Translations under genes and position numbers: made by a program
Source of the DNA: Nocardioides sp. ChNu-153
Lineage (GTDB): Bacteria; Actinomycetota; Actinomycetes; Propionibacteriales; Nocardioidaceae
Length of the DNA: 64,000 nucleotides
NCBI RefSeq assembly: GCF_030466625.1
Contig: NZ_JADEVT010000005.1
Span: forward strand, 124,001 to 188,000
Direction of reading: 5' to 3'
Shown here: piece by piece, positions 16,006-23,511 of the stretch
Numbering within the stretch: position 1 is the first letter of the stretch
Layout of the letters: the number at the start of each line of letters is the position of its first letter
The notes under the pieces: model-generated
Seen by the model: the letters and a program-made list of their open reading frames with translations, nothing else
The model's database searches: none
What the model was told of the DNA's origin: nothing

Positions 16006-16158
16006 AACTGAACACTGGCTGGTGCACCCCGGGGGTGCACGGACCCGAGGAAACGGGAGGCAACTGGAGGCAACGGACGCCGGTTTCACGCTCAGAACGG
16101 TCGTTCACGCGTGATCGAGCGTGTTGGTCTTACGGTTCAACTCCCCCCTCGCGCACGT
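16006..16158 (+). repeat. Element end (attR-type), copy 2 of the ~150-bp repeat
   Basis: Near copy of 6209-6359: same GTGCACCCC inverted repeat (16022-16040), same decamer series (GGAAACGGGA then GGCAACTGGA, from 16049), same CGCCGGTTTCACGCTCAG block and the same final tRNA-Leu core followed by CGT. The two copies are direct repeats about 9.8 kb apart and bracket the kinase operon and qat genes. Confidence 0.75.
16136..16155 (+). other. Attachment-site core: 3' end of a tRNA-Leu gene (copy 2)
   Basis: Identical 20-mer to 6337-6356, TTCAACTCCCCCCTCGCGCA. Again no 5' tRNA part precedes it. This is the junction between accessory DNA on the left and ordinary chromosome on the right. Confidence 0.7.
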
Positions 16159-16163
16159 GTGGC

Positions 16164-16195
16164 AAGACCCCCGGTCGGATCCGACCGGGGGTCTT
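16164..16195 (+). terminator. Strong hairpin terminator just after the tRNA-Leu fragment
   Basis: Arms AAGACCCCCGGTCGG and CCGACCGGGGGTCTT are perfectly complementary over 15 bp with 2 nt between. Its position 8 bp after the tRNA 3' end suggests that it was the original terminator of the tRNA-Leu gene. Confidence 0.75.
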
Positions 16196-16235
16196 CGCGT
16201 TCCCCGGGGTTTCGCCGCCGCCCGGCGCGCCCATC

Positions 16236-16583
16236 ATGCGGGGCGTGAAGATCACCCTCGCCATCCTCAGCGGCCTGACGTTCCTCGCCGCCGCGTTCGT
16301 CTTCGCCCTCACCTTCGAGCAGCTGAACTCCGACCTCGACGCGGAGACCGAGTCCGAGTGCGTCACGCTCGTGCCGCCGCCCGGGGGTGCCACCACGCAG
16401 CGCTGCGACGGGACCGAGGAGGCCGGTGGCCTGATCCCCCTCGCCATCCTCGGCGGGTCGCTGGCCGTGGTCGGCTCGGCGCTGCTGCTCGCGTCGGTGA
16501 ACGTGCGTCACCGCGACGAGCGCCGCCCGTACGCGTCGGTGCCCGGGCCGGGCGGCCCGCCGTGGAACCCGCCGGGGCGCTGA
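16236..16583 (+). CDS. Small two-helix membrane protein, function unknown
   Basis: A 115-residue protein. It has an N-terminal hydrophobic segment (ILSGLTFLAAAFVFALTF), an extracytoplasmic loop with two cysteines (SECVTL...TQRCDG) that may form a disulfide, a second segment (LIPLAILGGSLAVVGSALLLA) and a Pro/Gly-rich cytoplasmic tail. ATG 16236 or GTG 16245 could be the start. First gene of the ordinary chromosome right of the element junction. Confidence 0.65.
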   Translation: MRGVKITLAILSGLTFLAAAFVFALTFEQLNSDLDAETESECVTLVPPPGGATTQRCDGTEEAGGLIPLAILGGSLAVVGSALLLASVNVRHRDERRPYASVPGPGGPPWNPPGR

Positions 16584-16628
16584 TCCGGCGCTGCGGCGGC
16601 GCGTGGCGCCGTACGTCACCATGACCCG

Positions 16629-18836
16629 GTGAGCGGAGGTCAGCAGGAGCGACGGGGCAGCACCGCGGTGCTGGTCGTCGGCCTGCTGCTCGTCGCCGTC
16701 GCCTGGGTGGTCGGGGCGGTGGTCGCCTCCCACGACGCCCTGCACGACGCGCCCGTGCTGCTCGTCGGGCCCGACGTGGTGACGGCCCAGCTCGTCGCCG
16801 AGGTCGAGGCGCTCGACGGGCACCCCGTGCGCGCGGGCGCGACCGAGAACCCCGAGGCCGCCCGGGCTGCGCTCGACGCCGGACGCGCCGTGGCCGCGCT
16901 CGAGGTCGACCTCGCCGGCACCCGCGACACCCTGCTGCTCGCCCCCGACCACTCGCCCGACCGCGACGACGCCCTCGTGGCCCTGGTGCGCTCCGTGGAG
17001 GAGCAGCGCGGCCGCACGGTCGACGTCGTGCCCGGCGGCGGACCCCACGTGGCCGGCCTCGCCCACGCCGACCTCGCGCTCCTGGCGGCGCTCCTCGGCT
17101 TCCTGCTCGTGCTCGTCGTCTCGCTGGTGTGGGGCCCGTTCGCCCGCACGTTGCGGCGCGGCCTGGCCCGCCAGGCCGGGATCGGTACGGCGGCCCTCGC
17201 CGCCGCGGCCGTCGTCGCCGTGGTCGCCGACGCGCGGGGCGGGACGCTCGCGCTCGTCACCGCGGCCGTCGTCGTCGCCGCCGGCGGCGTCACCCTGCTG
17301 TGCGAGGCGCTCGCGGGGCTGCGGGGGCTGGTGGTCGCGGCCCTGCTGGTGCTCGTGCTGCCCCTGCCGCTCGCGCTGCTCGGCGACCCGCTGCTGCTGG
17401 CCGAGCCGTGGGCGGCCGTGAGCCGGTGGACGCTGGTCGGCGCCGGGGCGGACGCCGCGGGGGCGACCGGCCTCGACGGGGCCGTCGTCGTGCGGCCCGT
17501 CGTGGTGCTGGGCGGCACGGTCCTCCTCGCGTGGGTGCTGCTGCTGGCGGCGCGCTTTGCCGTCGGGCGACCCGGCTCGGGCGCCCACTCCGTCGGGGTG
17601 CCGGCGGGCGGGGATGCGCCGACGTCCCCCCGCGCCGTACCCGTCCCGCGGGCGTGGCGGGCGCAGCTCGCCGCGCTCGCCCTGGTGCTGGTGGCCGCGA
17701 CGACGTCGGTGCTGACCGTCTGGTCGCGTGCCGACGAGGCGGCACTCGCCACGCCGCTGCCCAGCCTGGCGGCGACGACCGAGTGCGTCGCCTCCGGAGA
17801 GGTGCAGGACGTCGACGGCCTCAACCGCATCGCCGAGCTGCGCGGCACCTCGGCGTTCCAGGGCGGCGATGTGGGCGCGAGCGCCACGCTGCAGGACGGG
17901 CGCACCGTGTGGATGTTCGGCGACACCCTGCGCGGCGAAGGGGCCGACGGCGGGCGCTTCGTGCGCAACTCGATGCTGCTCGTCGAGCCCGGCTGCCTGC
18001 GCGTCGTGCTGCCGCGCGGTGACGGCGCGATCATCCCGGACCGCAGCGACGGCGTCGGCTACTGGCCGATGTCCGTCGTCACCGTGTCCGAGCCCGGCTA
18101 CGACCTCGTGAGCGTCACGGCGCAGCGCGTGCACACCGTGGACGCCGACGACCCCTTCGGGTTCGAGGCGCTCGGCCCCGCGGTGGCGGTGTTCGTCGTA
18201 CCCGTCGGGGGCACGCCCCAGCTCGTCTCGCGCACCGACGTCGGGGCCGACGACGCCGACACCACCAGCCCGATGTGGGGTGCGGCCACCGCGCTGTCGG
18301 CCGACGGGTGGCTCTACCTCTGGGGTACGTCGCGACCCGCCGACCCGCCGCCCGGCACCGGGTTCGCGCTGCGCGTCGCCCGGGTGCGCGCCGACGCGGT
18401 CAGCGACCCCTCGCGGTGGACCTACTGGAACGGGCTGGCGTGGGACGCGAGCCCGTCCGGCGCCGCCGAGCTCATCGGCTCCGTCGGCGGGGTGTCGCAG
18501 ACGCTGAGCGTCTTCCAGCGCGACGGGGTCTGGTACGCGTTCTCCAAGCGCGACGAGGTGCTCGGCCAGGACCTCGTGTTCTGGACGGCGCCGACGCCGC
18601 AGGGCCCGTTCACCGCCACGGCCCCGGTCGCCCAGCTGCCGTCCGACGTCGCCGACGGGCGGCTGCGGTACATGCCGCTCGCCCACCCCGACCTCTTCCC
18701 GCAGCCGGGCACCGTCGTCGTGTCCTACAGCCGCAACAGCACCGACGTCGGCGAGGTGCTGGCGGACCCGCTGCTCTACCGCCCCCGGTTCGTGCGCGTG
18801 CCGCTGCCGCCGCCTGCGCTGCCGCCAGTGCCGTAG
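16629..18836 (+). CDS. Multi-pass membrane domain fused to a DUF4185-like beta-propeller
   Basis: A 735-residue protein starting at GTG 16629. The N-terminal ~350 residues hold a signal-anchor (TAVLVVGLLLVAVAWVVGAVV), a small soluble part and several hydrophobic helices. After another helix near 345-365 comes an extracellular domain with GGDVGASATLQDGRTVWMFG, MWGAATALSADGWLYLWG, VGGVSQTLSVFQRDGVWYAF and VSYSRNST, blade-like repeats typical of DUF4185 / glycosidase-like propellers. Function unknown; cell-surface carbohydrate binding or hydrolysis is possible. Confidence 0.65.
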   Translation: MSGGQQERRGSTAVLVVGLLLVAVAWVVGAVVASHDALHDAPVLLVGPDVVTAQLVAEVEALDGHPVRAGATENPEAARAALDAGRAVAALEVDLAGTRDTLLLAPDHSPDRDDALVALVRSVEEQRGRTVDVVPGGGPHVAGLAHADLALLAALLGFLLVLVVSLVWGPFARTLRRGLARQAGIGTAALAAAAVVAVVADARGGTLALVTAAVVVAAGGVTLLCEALAGLRGLVVAALLVLVLPLPLALLGDPLLLAEPWAAVSRWTLVGAGADAAGATGLDGAVVVRPVVVLGGTVLLAWVLLLAARFAVGRPGSGAHSVGVPAGGDAPTSPRAVPVPRAWRAQLAALALVLVAATTSVLTVWSRADEAALATPLPSLAATTECVASGEVQDVDGLNRIAELRGTSAFQGGDVGASATLQDGRTVWMFGDTLRGEGADGGRFVRNSMLLVEPGCLRVVLPRGDGAIIPDRSDGVGYWPMSVVTVSEPGYDLVSVTAQRVHTVDADDPFGFEALGPAVAVFVVPVGGTPQLVSRTDVGADDADTTSPMWGAATALSADGWLYLWGTSRPADPPPGTGFALRVARVRADAVSDPSRWTYWNGLAWDASPSGAAELIGSVGGVSQTLSVFQRDGVWYAFSKRDEVLGQDLVFWTAPTPQGPFTATAPVAQLPSDVADGRLRYMPLAHPDLFPQPGTVVVSYSRNSTDVGEVLADPLLYRPRFVRVPLPPPALPPVP

Positions 18837-18842
18837 CCCGCG

Positions 18843-18954
18843 GGTGGTTTCGAGGGCCGCTGGGGCGGCCACCTCAACCACCGGGACCGGGCCGCTGGGG
18901 CGGCCACCTCGACCACCGGGACCGGGCCGCTGGGGCGGCCACCTCGACCACCGG
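18843..18954. repeat. Dispersed hairpin repeat family A, three tandem units
   Basis: A 42-bp unit beginning GGTGGTTTCGAGGGCCGCTG and ending CCTCAACCACCGG is followed by two identical 35-bp partial units (18885-18919, 18920-18954). Each unit folds as a hairpin. Related units recur at 49999-50194. They lie between convergent genes, where they may also act as terminators. Confidence 0.75.
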
Positions 18955-18961
18955 CCGCCGC

Positions 18962-19750
18962 TCAGGCGTCGGTCGCCAGCGCCCCCGTCGACACCAGCAC
19001 CTGCTCGGCGACGGCGGCGGGGTCGTCGAGCATGGGGACGTGGCCGAGGCCGGGCAGCTCGACGTACGCGGCCGCGGGCAGCAGCTCCTGGGCGCGGCGG
19101 CCGTTGCGGTGCGGCGGGAAGAGGCGGTCCTCGCCCGCCCAGACGAGGCGGACGGGGCAGGGGAGCGGGTCCATCGCCGCCACGTGCTCGGTCGTCGCGA
19201 GGGCGTCCTCGAGCACGGTGCAGGCGACGAGGTCGCGCGTGATCTCGACGGCGAGGTCGGCGGGCACCCGGGAGCCGCGGGTGGCGACCCCGGCGAGCGC
19301 GCGCTGGCGCACCACGGGCAGCTGCAGCGCCAACGGCGAGACGTGGCGGGTACGGCGGGCCAGCTCGGCCGCCCGCCGCAGCACCCGCGCCGCGCTCGGC
19401 GGCCGCCCGCCGCCGTCGGCGGTGGCCGGCGGCCAGAACCCGCCCGGCGAGATCGCGCAGACCGACGCGGCCCGGCCCCGGCGCGCGAGCTCGAGGGCCA
19501 TCCAGCCGCCCAGCGAGTTGCCGGCGAGGTGCGGGGCGTCGAGGCCCTCCTGGTCGAGCCAGCGCTCGCAGTCGTCCACCAGGTCGGTGATGGTGACGGG
19601 GACCCGGCTCGGCACCCGGCCGCCGCGGTGACCCATCGTCGTGGGGGTGCGGACGTCGTGGTGCTCGGCCAGCAGCGGCACCACCTCCCGCCAGGCCAGG
19701 CCGCTCATGGTGACGCCGTGGAGCAAGACGAGGGGCGAGCGAGCCGTCAC
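18962..19750 (-). CDS. Alpha/beta hydrolase
   Basis: A 262-residue hydrolase. The oxyanion segment is LLHGVTMSG (9-17), the nucleophile elbow GNSLGG holds the catalytic Ser, the acid is probably Asp in WAGEDRLFP, and the His is in PGLGHVPMLDDP. Length and layout match esterase/lactonase/C-C hydrolase subfamilies, so the substrate cannot be named. It is convergent with the membrane-propeller gene across the repeat block. Confidence 0.85.
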   Translation of the reverse strand: MTARSPLVLLHGVTMSGLAWREVVPLLAEHHDVRTPTTMGHRGGRVPSRVPVTITDLVDDCERWLDQEGLDAPHLAGNSLGGWMALELARRGRAASVCAISPGGFWPPATADGGGRPPSAARVLRRAAELARRTRHVSPLALQLPVVRQRALAGVATRGSRVPADLAVEITRDLVACTVLEDALATTEHVAAMDPLPCPVRLVWAGEDRLFPPHRNGRRAQELLPAAAYVELPGLGHVPMLDDPAAVAEQVLVSTGALATDA

Positions 19751-19811
19751 GGGGGCCTCCGAGTTGGTGGTCGTCAGGACGCCGCGTGGCGCCTGCGCCT
19801 AGATTGCACCA

Positions 19812-21416
19812 GTGACCACCGAGATCCCGAGCGCGGGCCTCCGTGCGCTCTACGCGGAGCGCGACTGGGCGGCCACCCCGCTCGGCGACCCCGCGGGGTG
19901 GTCCCCGGCGTTGCGCACCGCCCTCGAGATGGTGCTGTCGACCCAGTTCGCCTGCATCCTCCTGTGGGGCGACGAGTTCGCGTGCCTCTACAACGACGCC
20001 TACATCGACGTCATCGGCGACAAGCACCCGGCGGCCCTCGGCGAACGGGCCGTCGACGTCTTCCCCGAGGCGTGGCACGACATCGGGCCCCTCATGGAGG
20101 GGGTGCTCGGCGGCGGGCCGTCGTTCCGCATCGACGAGGCACACGTTCCGCTCCACCGCCGGGGGTTCCTCGAGGACTGCTGGTTCGTCTACTCCTACTC
20201 ACCGGTGGCGGGACCCGACGGCGTCGAGGGCGTGCTCGACATCGTCGTCGAGATCACCCCGCACGTGCTGACCGAGCGGCGGCTCAGCGCCCTGACGCGG
20301 CTGACGACGGCGCTCGTGGGGGTGGAGTCGCGCGACGAGCTGCGGCGGGTGGCCCGGAAGCTGCTCGCGGACACCCCCGACCTGCCGGCCGCCGAGGTGC
20401 GGCTCCCGGGTGGCGACCCCGAGGCGGAACCGGCCGGCACGGACCTCCCCGCCGCGCCCCCCGCGGGGGCGCGGCCCGACGAGGCCGGGGTCGTGGTCGC
20501 AGAGGTCGACGGCGGGCGGACGGCCTGGCTGCCGCTCGGCACCGACGGTGACGACGCCCAGCTCGTGTGCCGGCTCTCCCCGCGGCTGCCGTACGACGCG
20601 GACTACCGCGACTACCTCCAGCTGCTGGCCACGGTGGTCACCGAGGGCCTGACCCGCATCGAGCTCCTCGCGAGCGAGCGCGCGCGGCACGAGCAGGAGC
20701 GCCACCTGTCGCTGGCCCTGCAGCGCAGCCTGCTGACGCCGCCCGCCGCCGTACCCGGCACGGAGGTCGCGGCCCGCTACGTCCCCGCCACCGAGACGGC
20801 GCAGATCGGCGGCGACTGGTTCGACGCCTTCCCCCGCGACGCCCACGCGCTCGTGCTGACCGTCGGCGACATCGCCGGCCACGACAGCGAGGCGGCCGTG
20901 ACGATGGCGCAGGCGCGCAACATCGTGCGGGGCGTCGCGTTCGCGGTGGAGGACAGCCCGGGTCGCGTGCTCGAGGTGCTCGACCGCGCCCTCGAGCGCC
21001 TCGACGTCGCCACCGTCGCGACGGCGGTCGTGGCGCACGTCGACCAGGCGCCGTCGCAGGTGGGCACCGGGCGGTGGACCGTCCGGTGGTCGCGCGCCGG
21101 CCACCCGCCGCCGGTGGTGCTGCATCCCGACGGCTCCACGTCGCTGCTCGACACGGGCGGCGAGCTGCTGCTCGGGGTGGACGCCTCGGTGCCGCGCGCC
21201 GACCACGTGCTGCTGCTGGAGCCGGGCTCGGCGCTCGTGCTCTACACCGACGGCCTCGTCGAGCGCCGCGGCGAGACCCTCGACGTCGGCACCGACCGGC
21301 TCCGGGCCACGCTCACCGGCCGGCAGGACCTCGACGCCGACGCGCTGTGCGACCTGCTCGTCGACGGCCTCGACGTGCGCGAGGACGACGTGGCCGTGCT
21401 CGTGCTGCGGGTCTGA
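19812..21416 (+). CDS. PAS-containing SpoIIE-type protein serine phosphatase
   Basis: A 534-residue cytoplasmic protein. Residues ~15-150 are PAS-like (CILLWGDEFACLYNDAYIDVIGDKHP), a middle GAF-like region (~155-290) follows, and residues ~310-534 are a PP2C/SpoIIE phosphatase. Metal-binding acids are in IGGDWFDAF, VGDIAGHDSEAAV and YTDGLVERRGE. Such proteins usually dephosphorylate anti-anti-sigma factors in stress signalling. The start could be GTG 19812. No anti-sigma partner gene is adjacent. Confidence 0.88.
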   Translation: MTTEIPSAGLRALYAERDWAATPLGDPAGWSPALRTALEMVLSTQFACILLWGDEFACLYNDAYIDVIGDKHPAALGERAVDVFPEAWHDIGPLMEGVLGGGPSFRIDEAHVPLHRRGFLEDCWFVYSYSPVAGPDGVEGVLDIVVEITPHVLTERRLSALTRLTTALVGVESRDELRRVARKLLADTPDLPAAEVRLPGGDPEAEPAGTDLPAAPPAGARPDEAGVVVAEVDGGRTAWLPLGTDGDDAQLVCRLSPRLPYDADYRDYLQLLATVVTEGLTRIELLASERARHEQERHLSLALQRSLLTPPAAVPGTEVAARYVPATETAQIGGDWFDAFPRDAHALVLTVGDIAGHDSEAAVTMAQARNIVRGVAFAVEDSPGRVLEVLDRALERLDVATVATAVVAHVDQAPSQVGTGRWTVRWSRAGHPPPVVLHPDGSTSLLDTGGELLLGVDASVPRADHVLLLEPGSALVLYTDGLVERRGETLDVGTDRLRATLTGRQDLDADALCDLLVDGLDVREDDVAVLVLRV

Positions 21417-21429
21417 GCGGGGCCCGCGC

Positions 21430-22059
21430 TCACACGCGGACGGCGATCTCCTCCCCGAGCCGCGCGCCCTGGCGCAGCTCGAGGTGGTCGCCCGACCAGA
21501 ACTTGCCGGGGTCGTAGTAGTTCGTCGGTCGCTGGCCGTCGAGCAGGCCCATGGCCTGGTACGTCGCGGCGACCACCTCGGCGCAGTAGGTCTCCTCGAC
21601 GGGTGCGGTGCGCCGTACCCGGCCGCGGGCCCAGCGCCCCGCCAGCCGCGCGGTCGCGGGGAACGGGGTGCCGTCGAGGCGCGCGATCGTGCGGAGCACG
21701 GCGGCCTCCTGCTCGGCCGTCACCCCGCTCGGCCCGGCGCCGGGCACGTCGAGCTGGCGCAGCCACGCGTGCTGGGAGTAACGGTCGCACCACTGCACGA
21801 CGGCGTCGTGCAGGTCGTGCAGCTGCACGCCGCGGTGGTGCGAGCCGGTCCACACGTCGAGCAGGCCCTTGCCCAGCTCGGCGTGCCACATCAGCGGCGG
21901 CATGTCGTCGAGCACCACCGCCATGCCGACGTGGTTGACGGGGGCGTTGGTGACGGCCCGGATGGCGCGGTCGGCGCCGGAGGACCCCCGGAAGAGCCAG
22001 AGGTCACCGGTGCGCGTCAGCTCGACGGCGCCGGACAGGCTGAGGCTGTATCCGCTCAC
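21430..22059 (-). CDS. Permuted papain-like (YiiX/NlpC-P60 clan) protein
   Basis: A 209-residue protein starting at GTG 22059. The order is characteristic of circularly permuted papain-like enzymes: GDLWLFRGSS, then the His motif NAPVNHVGMAVVL, and the Cys in VEETYCAEVVAATYQAMGLL. Family members act as amidases or hydrolases on lipids or peptides. No signal peptide is evident. Confidence 0.75.
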   Translation of the reverse strand: MSGYSLSLSGAVELTRTGDLWLFRGSSGADRAIRAVTNAPVNHVGMAVVLDDMPPLMWHAELGKGLLDVWTGSHHRGVQLHDLHDAVVQWCDRYSQHAWLRQLDVPGAGPSGVTAEQEAAVLRTIARLDGTPFPATARLAGRWARGRVRRTAPVEETYCAEVVAATYQAMGLLDGQRPTNYYDPGKFWSGDHLELRQGARLGEEIAVRV

Positions 22060-22121
22060 CCCGGCATCCTCGCAGGCCCCGCGCCGACAGCGCCCCCGGC
22101 GCCCCGGGGCCCGCGGCGCGG

Positions 22122-23444
22122 CTAGCGCCGCCGGTGCACCTGCGCGTCGACGCCGCCACCGACGTCGATCAACGGGTCGTCGTCGACCGACTCCCGCCCG
22201 TCGGCCCCGCCGTGCGCGTCCTCGTCGCCGGCGTGGTCGCCCGCGCCCTCCGGCAGCGCGGCGAGCAGCCCGTCGGGGTCGACGAAGCTGACCGTGTGGC
22301 CGTCGAGGTGCAGGCGTCGCGCGCCCTCGAGCAGCATGCGCCGGCCCACCTCGCGCACCTCGTGCACGCGGGTCAGGTCGAGCACGACGGCGGAGGTGCG
22401 GGGCGCCTCGTCGGCGAGGTCGCGCAGGAGCCGCTCCATGCCGACGAAGTCGACCGAGCCCTGCAGCTCGAAGACCTCGCCCTCCTCCTCGCCGCCGGGC
22501 AGCGGGGAGCGCTCGCGCACCAGCGAGCGCGCGGGCGGCGGCACCTCCATCAGGTGCATGCCCATGTCGGCCGACAGGCGCTCGAAGACCTGCACGCCGC
22601 GCACCGAGTTGCCGTGCTTGTCGAGCCGCGGCGAGAACACGGCGAACCCGGCGCGGCCGGGCAGGGCGCCGATGAGGCCTCCGGAGACGCCGGACTTGGC
22701 GGGGATGCCGACGGTGGTGAACCAGTCGCCGGCGGCGTCGTACATGCCGCACGTCGCCATCACGCTCAGCACCTGTCGGGCCACCCACCGCGGCACGACC
22801 TGCTCGCCGGTGACCGGCTGCACGCCGCCGTTGGCCAGCGTCGCCGCCATCGTGGCGAGGTCGGAGACGGTGACGAGCAGCGAGCACTGCTCGGTGTAGC
22901 CGGCGACGACGTCCTGGGGGTCGGTCTCGACGATGCCGTGGTTGCGCAGCATGTAGGCGATCGCCCGGTTGCGGTCCGCCGTCTCGAGCTCGGAGGAGCG
23001 CACCTCCTCGTCGACCTCGAGCTCGCGGCCCGCGAAGGCGGCGAACCCCCGGCGTACCCGCTCGGCCTCGAGCATCGAGTGCACCGTGATCGCGCCGGCG
23101 TTGATCATCGGGTTCAGGGGCCGGCCGGACTCCTCCTCCAGCGACAGCTCGTTGAACGCCTCGCCCGAGGGCTCGACCCCGACCTTCGTCGAGACCTCCT
23201 CCAGCCCGTGGTCGGCGAGCGCGAGGGCGTAGGCGAACGGCTTCGAGATCGACTGGATGGTGAAGGCGGCCTCGGCGGCGTCGCCCACGGCGTACCCGGT
23301 GCCGTCGACGGTGCACAACGACAGGGCGAGCCGGTCGGGGTCCGCCTGGGCGAGCTCGGGGATGTACGACGCGAGCTCACCGCTGGTGTCGTCGCCGCAG
23401 GTGTCGAGCACCTCGGTCAGGTAGTCCGGCAGGGGGGTGCGCAC
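22122..23444 (-). CDS. glsA: Glutaminase A with C-terminal STAS domain
   Basis: A 440-residue fusion. Residues 1-~310 are a serine-dependent beta-lactamase-fold glutaminase: FTIQSISKPFAYALAL has the catalytic Ser-x-x-Lys, and NPMINAGAI, TEQCSLLVTVSDLA and GIPAKSGVSGG are family blocks. It converts glutamine to glutamate and ammonia. Residues ~325-415 are a STAS domain (VFELQGSVDFVGMERLL, AVVLDLTRVHEV), a fold often used for regulation or nucleotide binding. The last ~30 residues are charged and probably disordered. Confidence 0.9.
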   Translation of the reverse strand: MRTPLPDYLTEVLDTCGDDTSGELASYIPELAQADPDRLALSLCTVDGTGYAVGDAAEAAFTIQSISKPFAYALALADHGLEEVSTKVGVEPSGEAFNELSLEEESGRPLNPMINAGAITVHSMLEAERVRRGFAAFAGRELEVDEEVRSSELETADRNRAIAYMLRNHGIVETDPQDVVAGYTEQCSLLVTVSDLATMAATLANGGVQPVTGEQVVPRWVARQVLSVMATCGMYDAAGDWFTTVGIPAKSGVSGGLIGALPGRAGFAVFSPRLDKHGNSVRGVQVFERLSADMGMHLMEVPPPARSLVRERSPLPGGEEEGEVFELQGSVDFVGMERLLRDLADEAPRTSAVVLDLTRVHEVREVGRRMLLEGARRLHLDGHTVSFVDPDGLLAALPEGAGDHAGDEDAHGGADGRESVDDDPLIDVGGGVDAQVHRRR

Positions 23445-23511
23445 GGGGACACCTCACCACGGCCCGCAAACCGGGGTGCGCCGTCCCGTGCCCGGCGGCG
23501 AGGATGGGCGG

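Noticed and set aside
15527..16114. 195-codon plus-strand ORF before the right element end
   Set aside because: Only its middle part (from 15749) looks protein-like; the start and end are unlike proteins, and the end lies in the repeat. Recorded instead as a pseudogene fragment.
16137..20156. 1339-codon minus-strand open frame
   Set aside because: It runs antisense through clear genes (membrane-propeller, hydrolase on its own frame, phosphatase). Composition is Arg/Gly/Ala/Pro-rich with no domain; a high-GC shadow.
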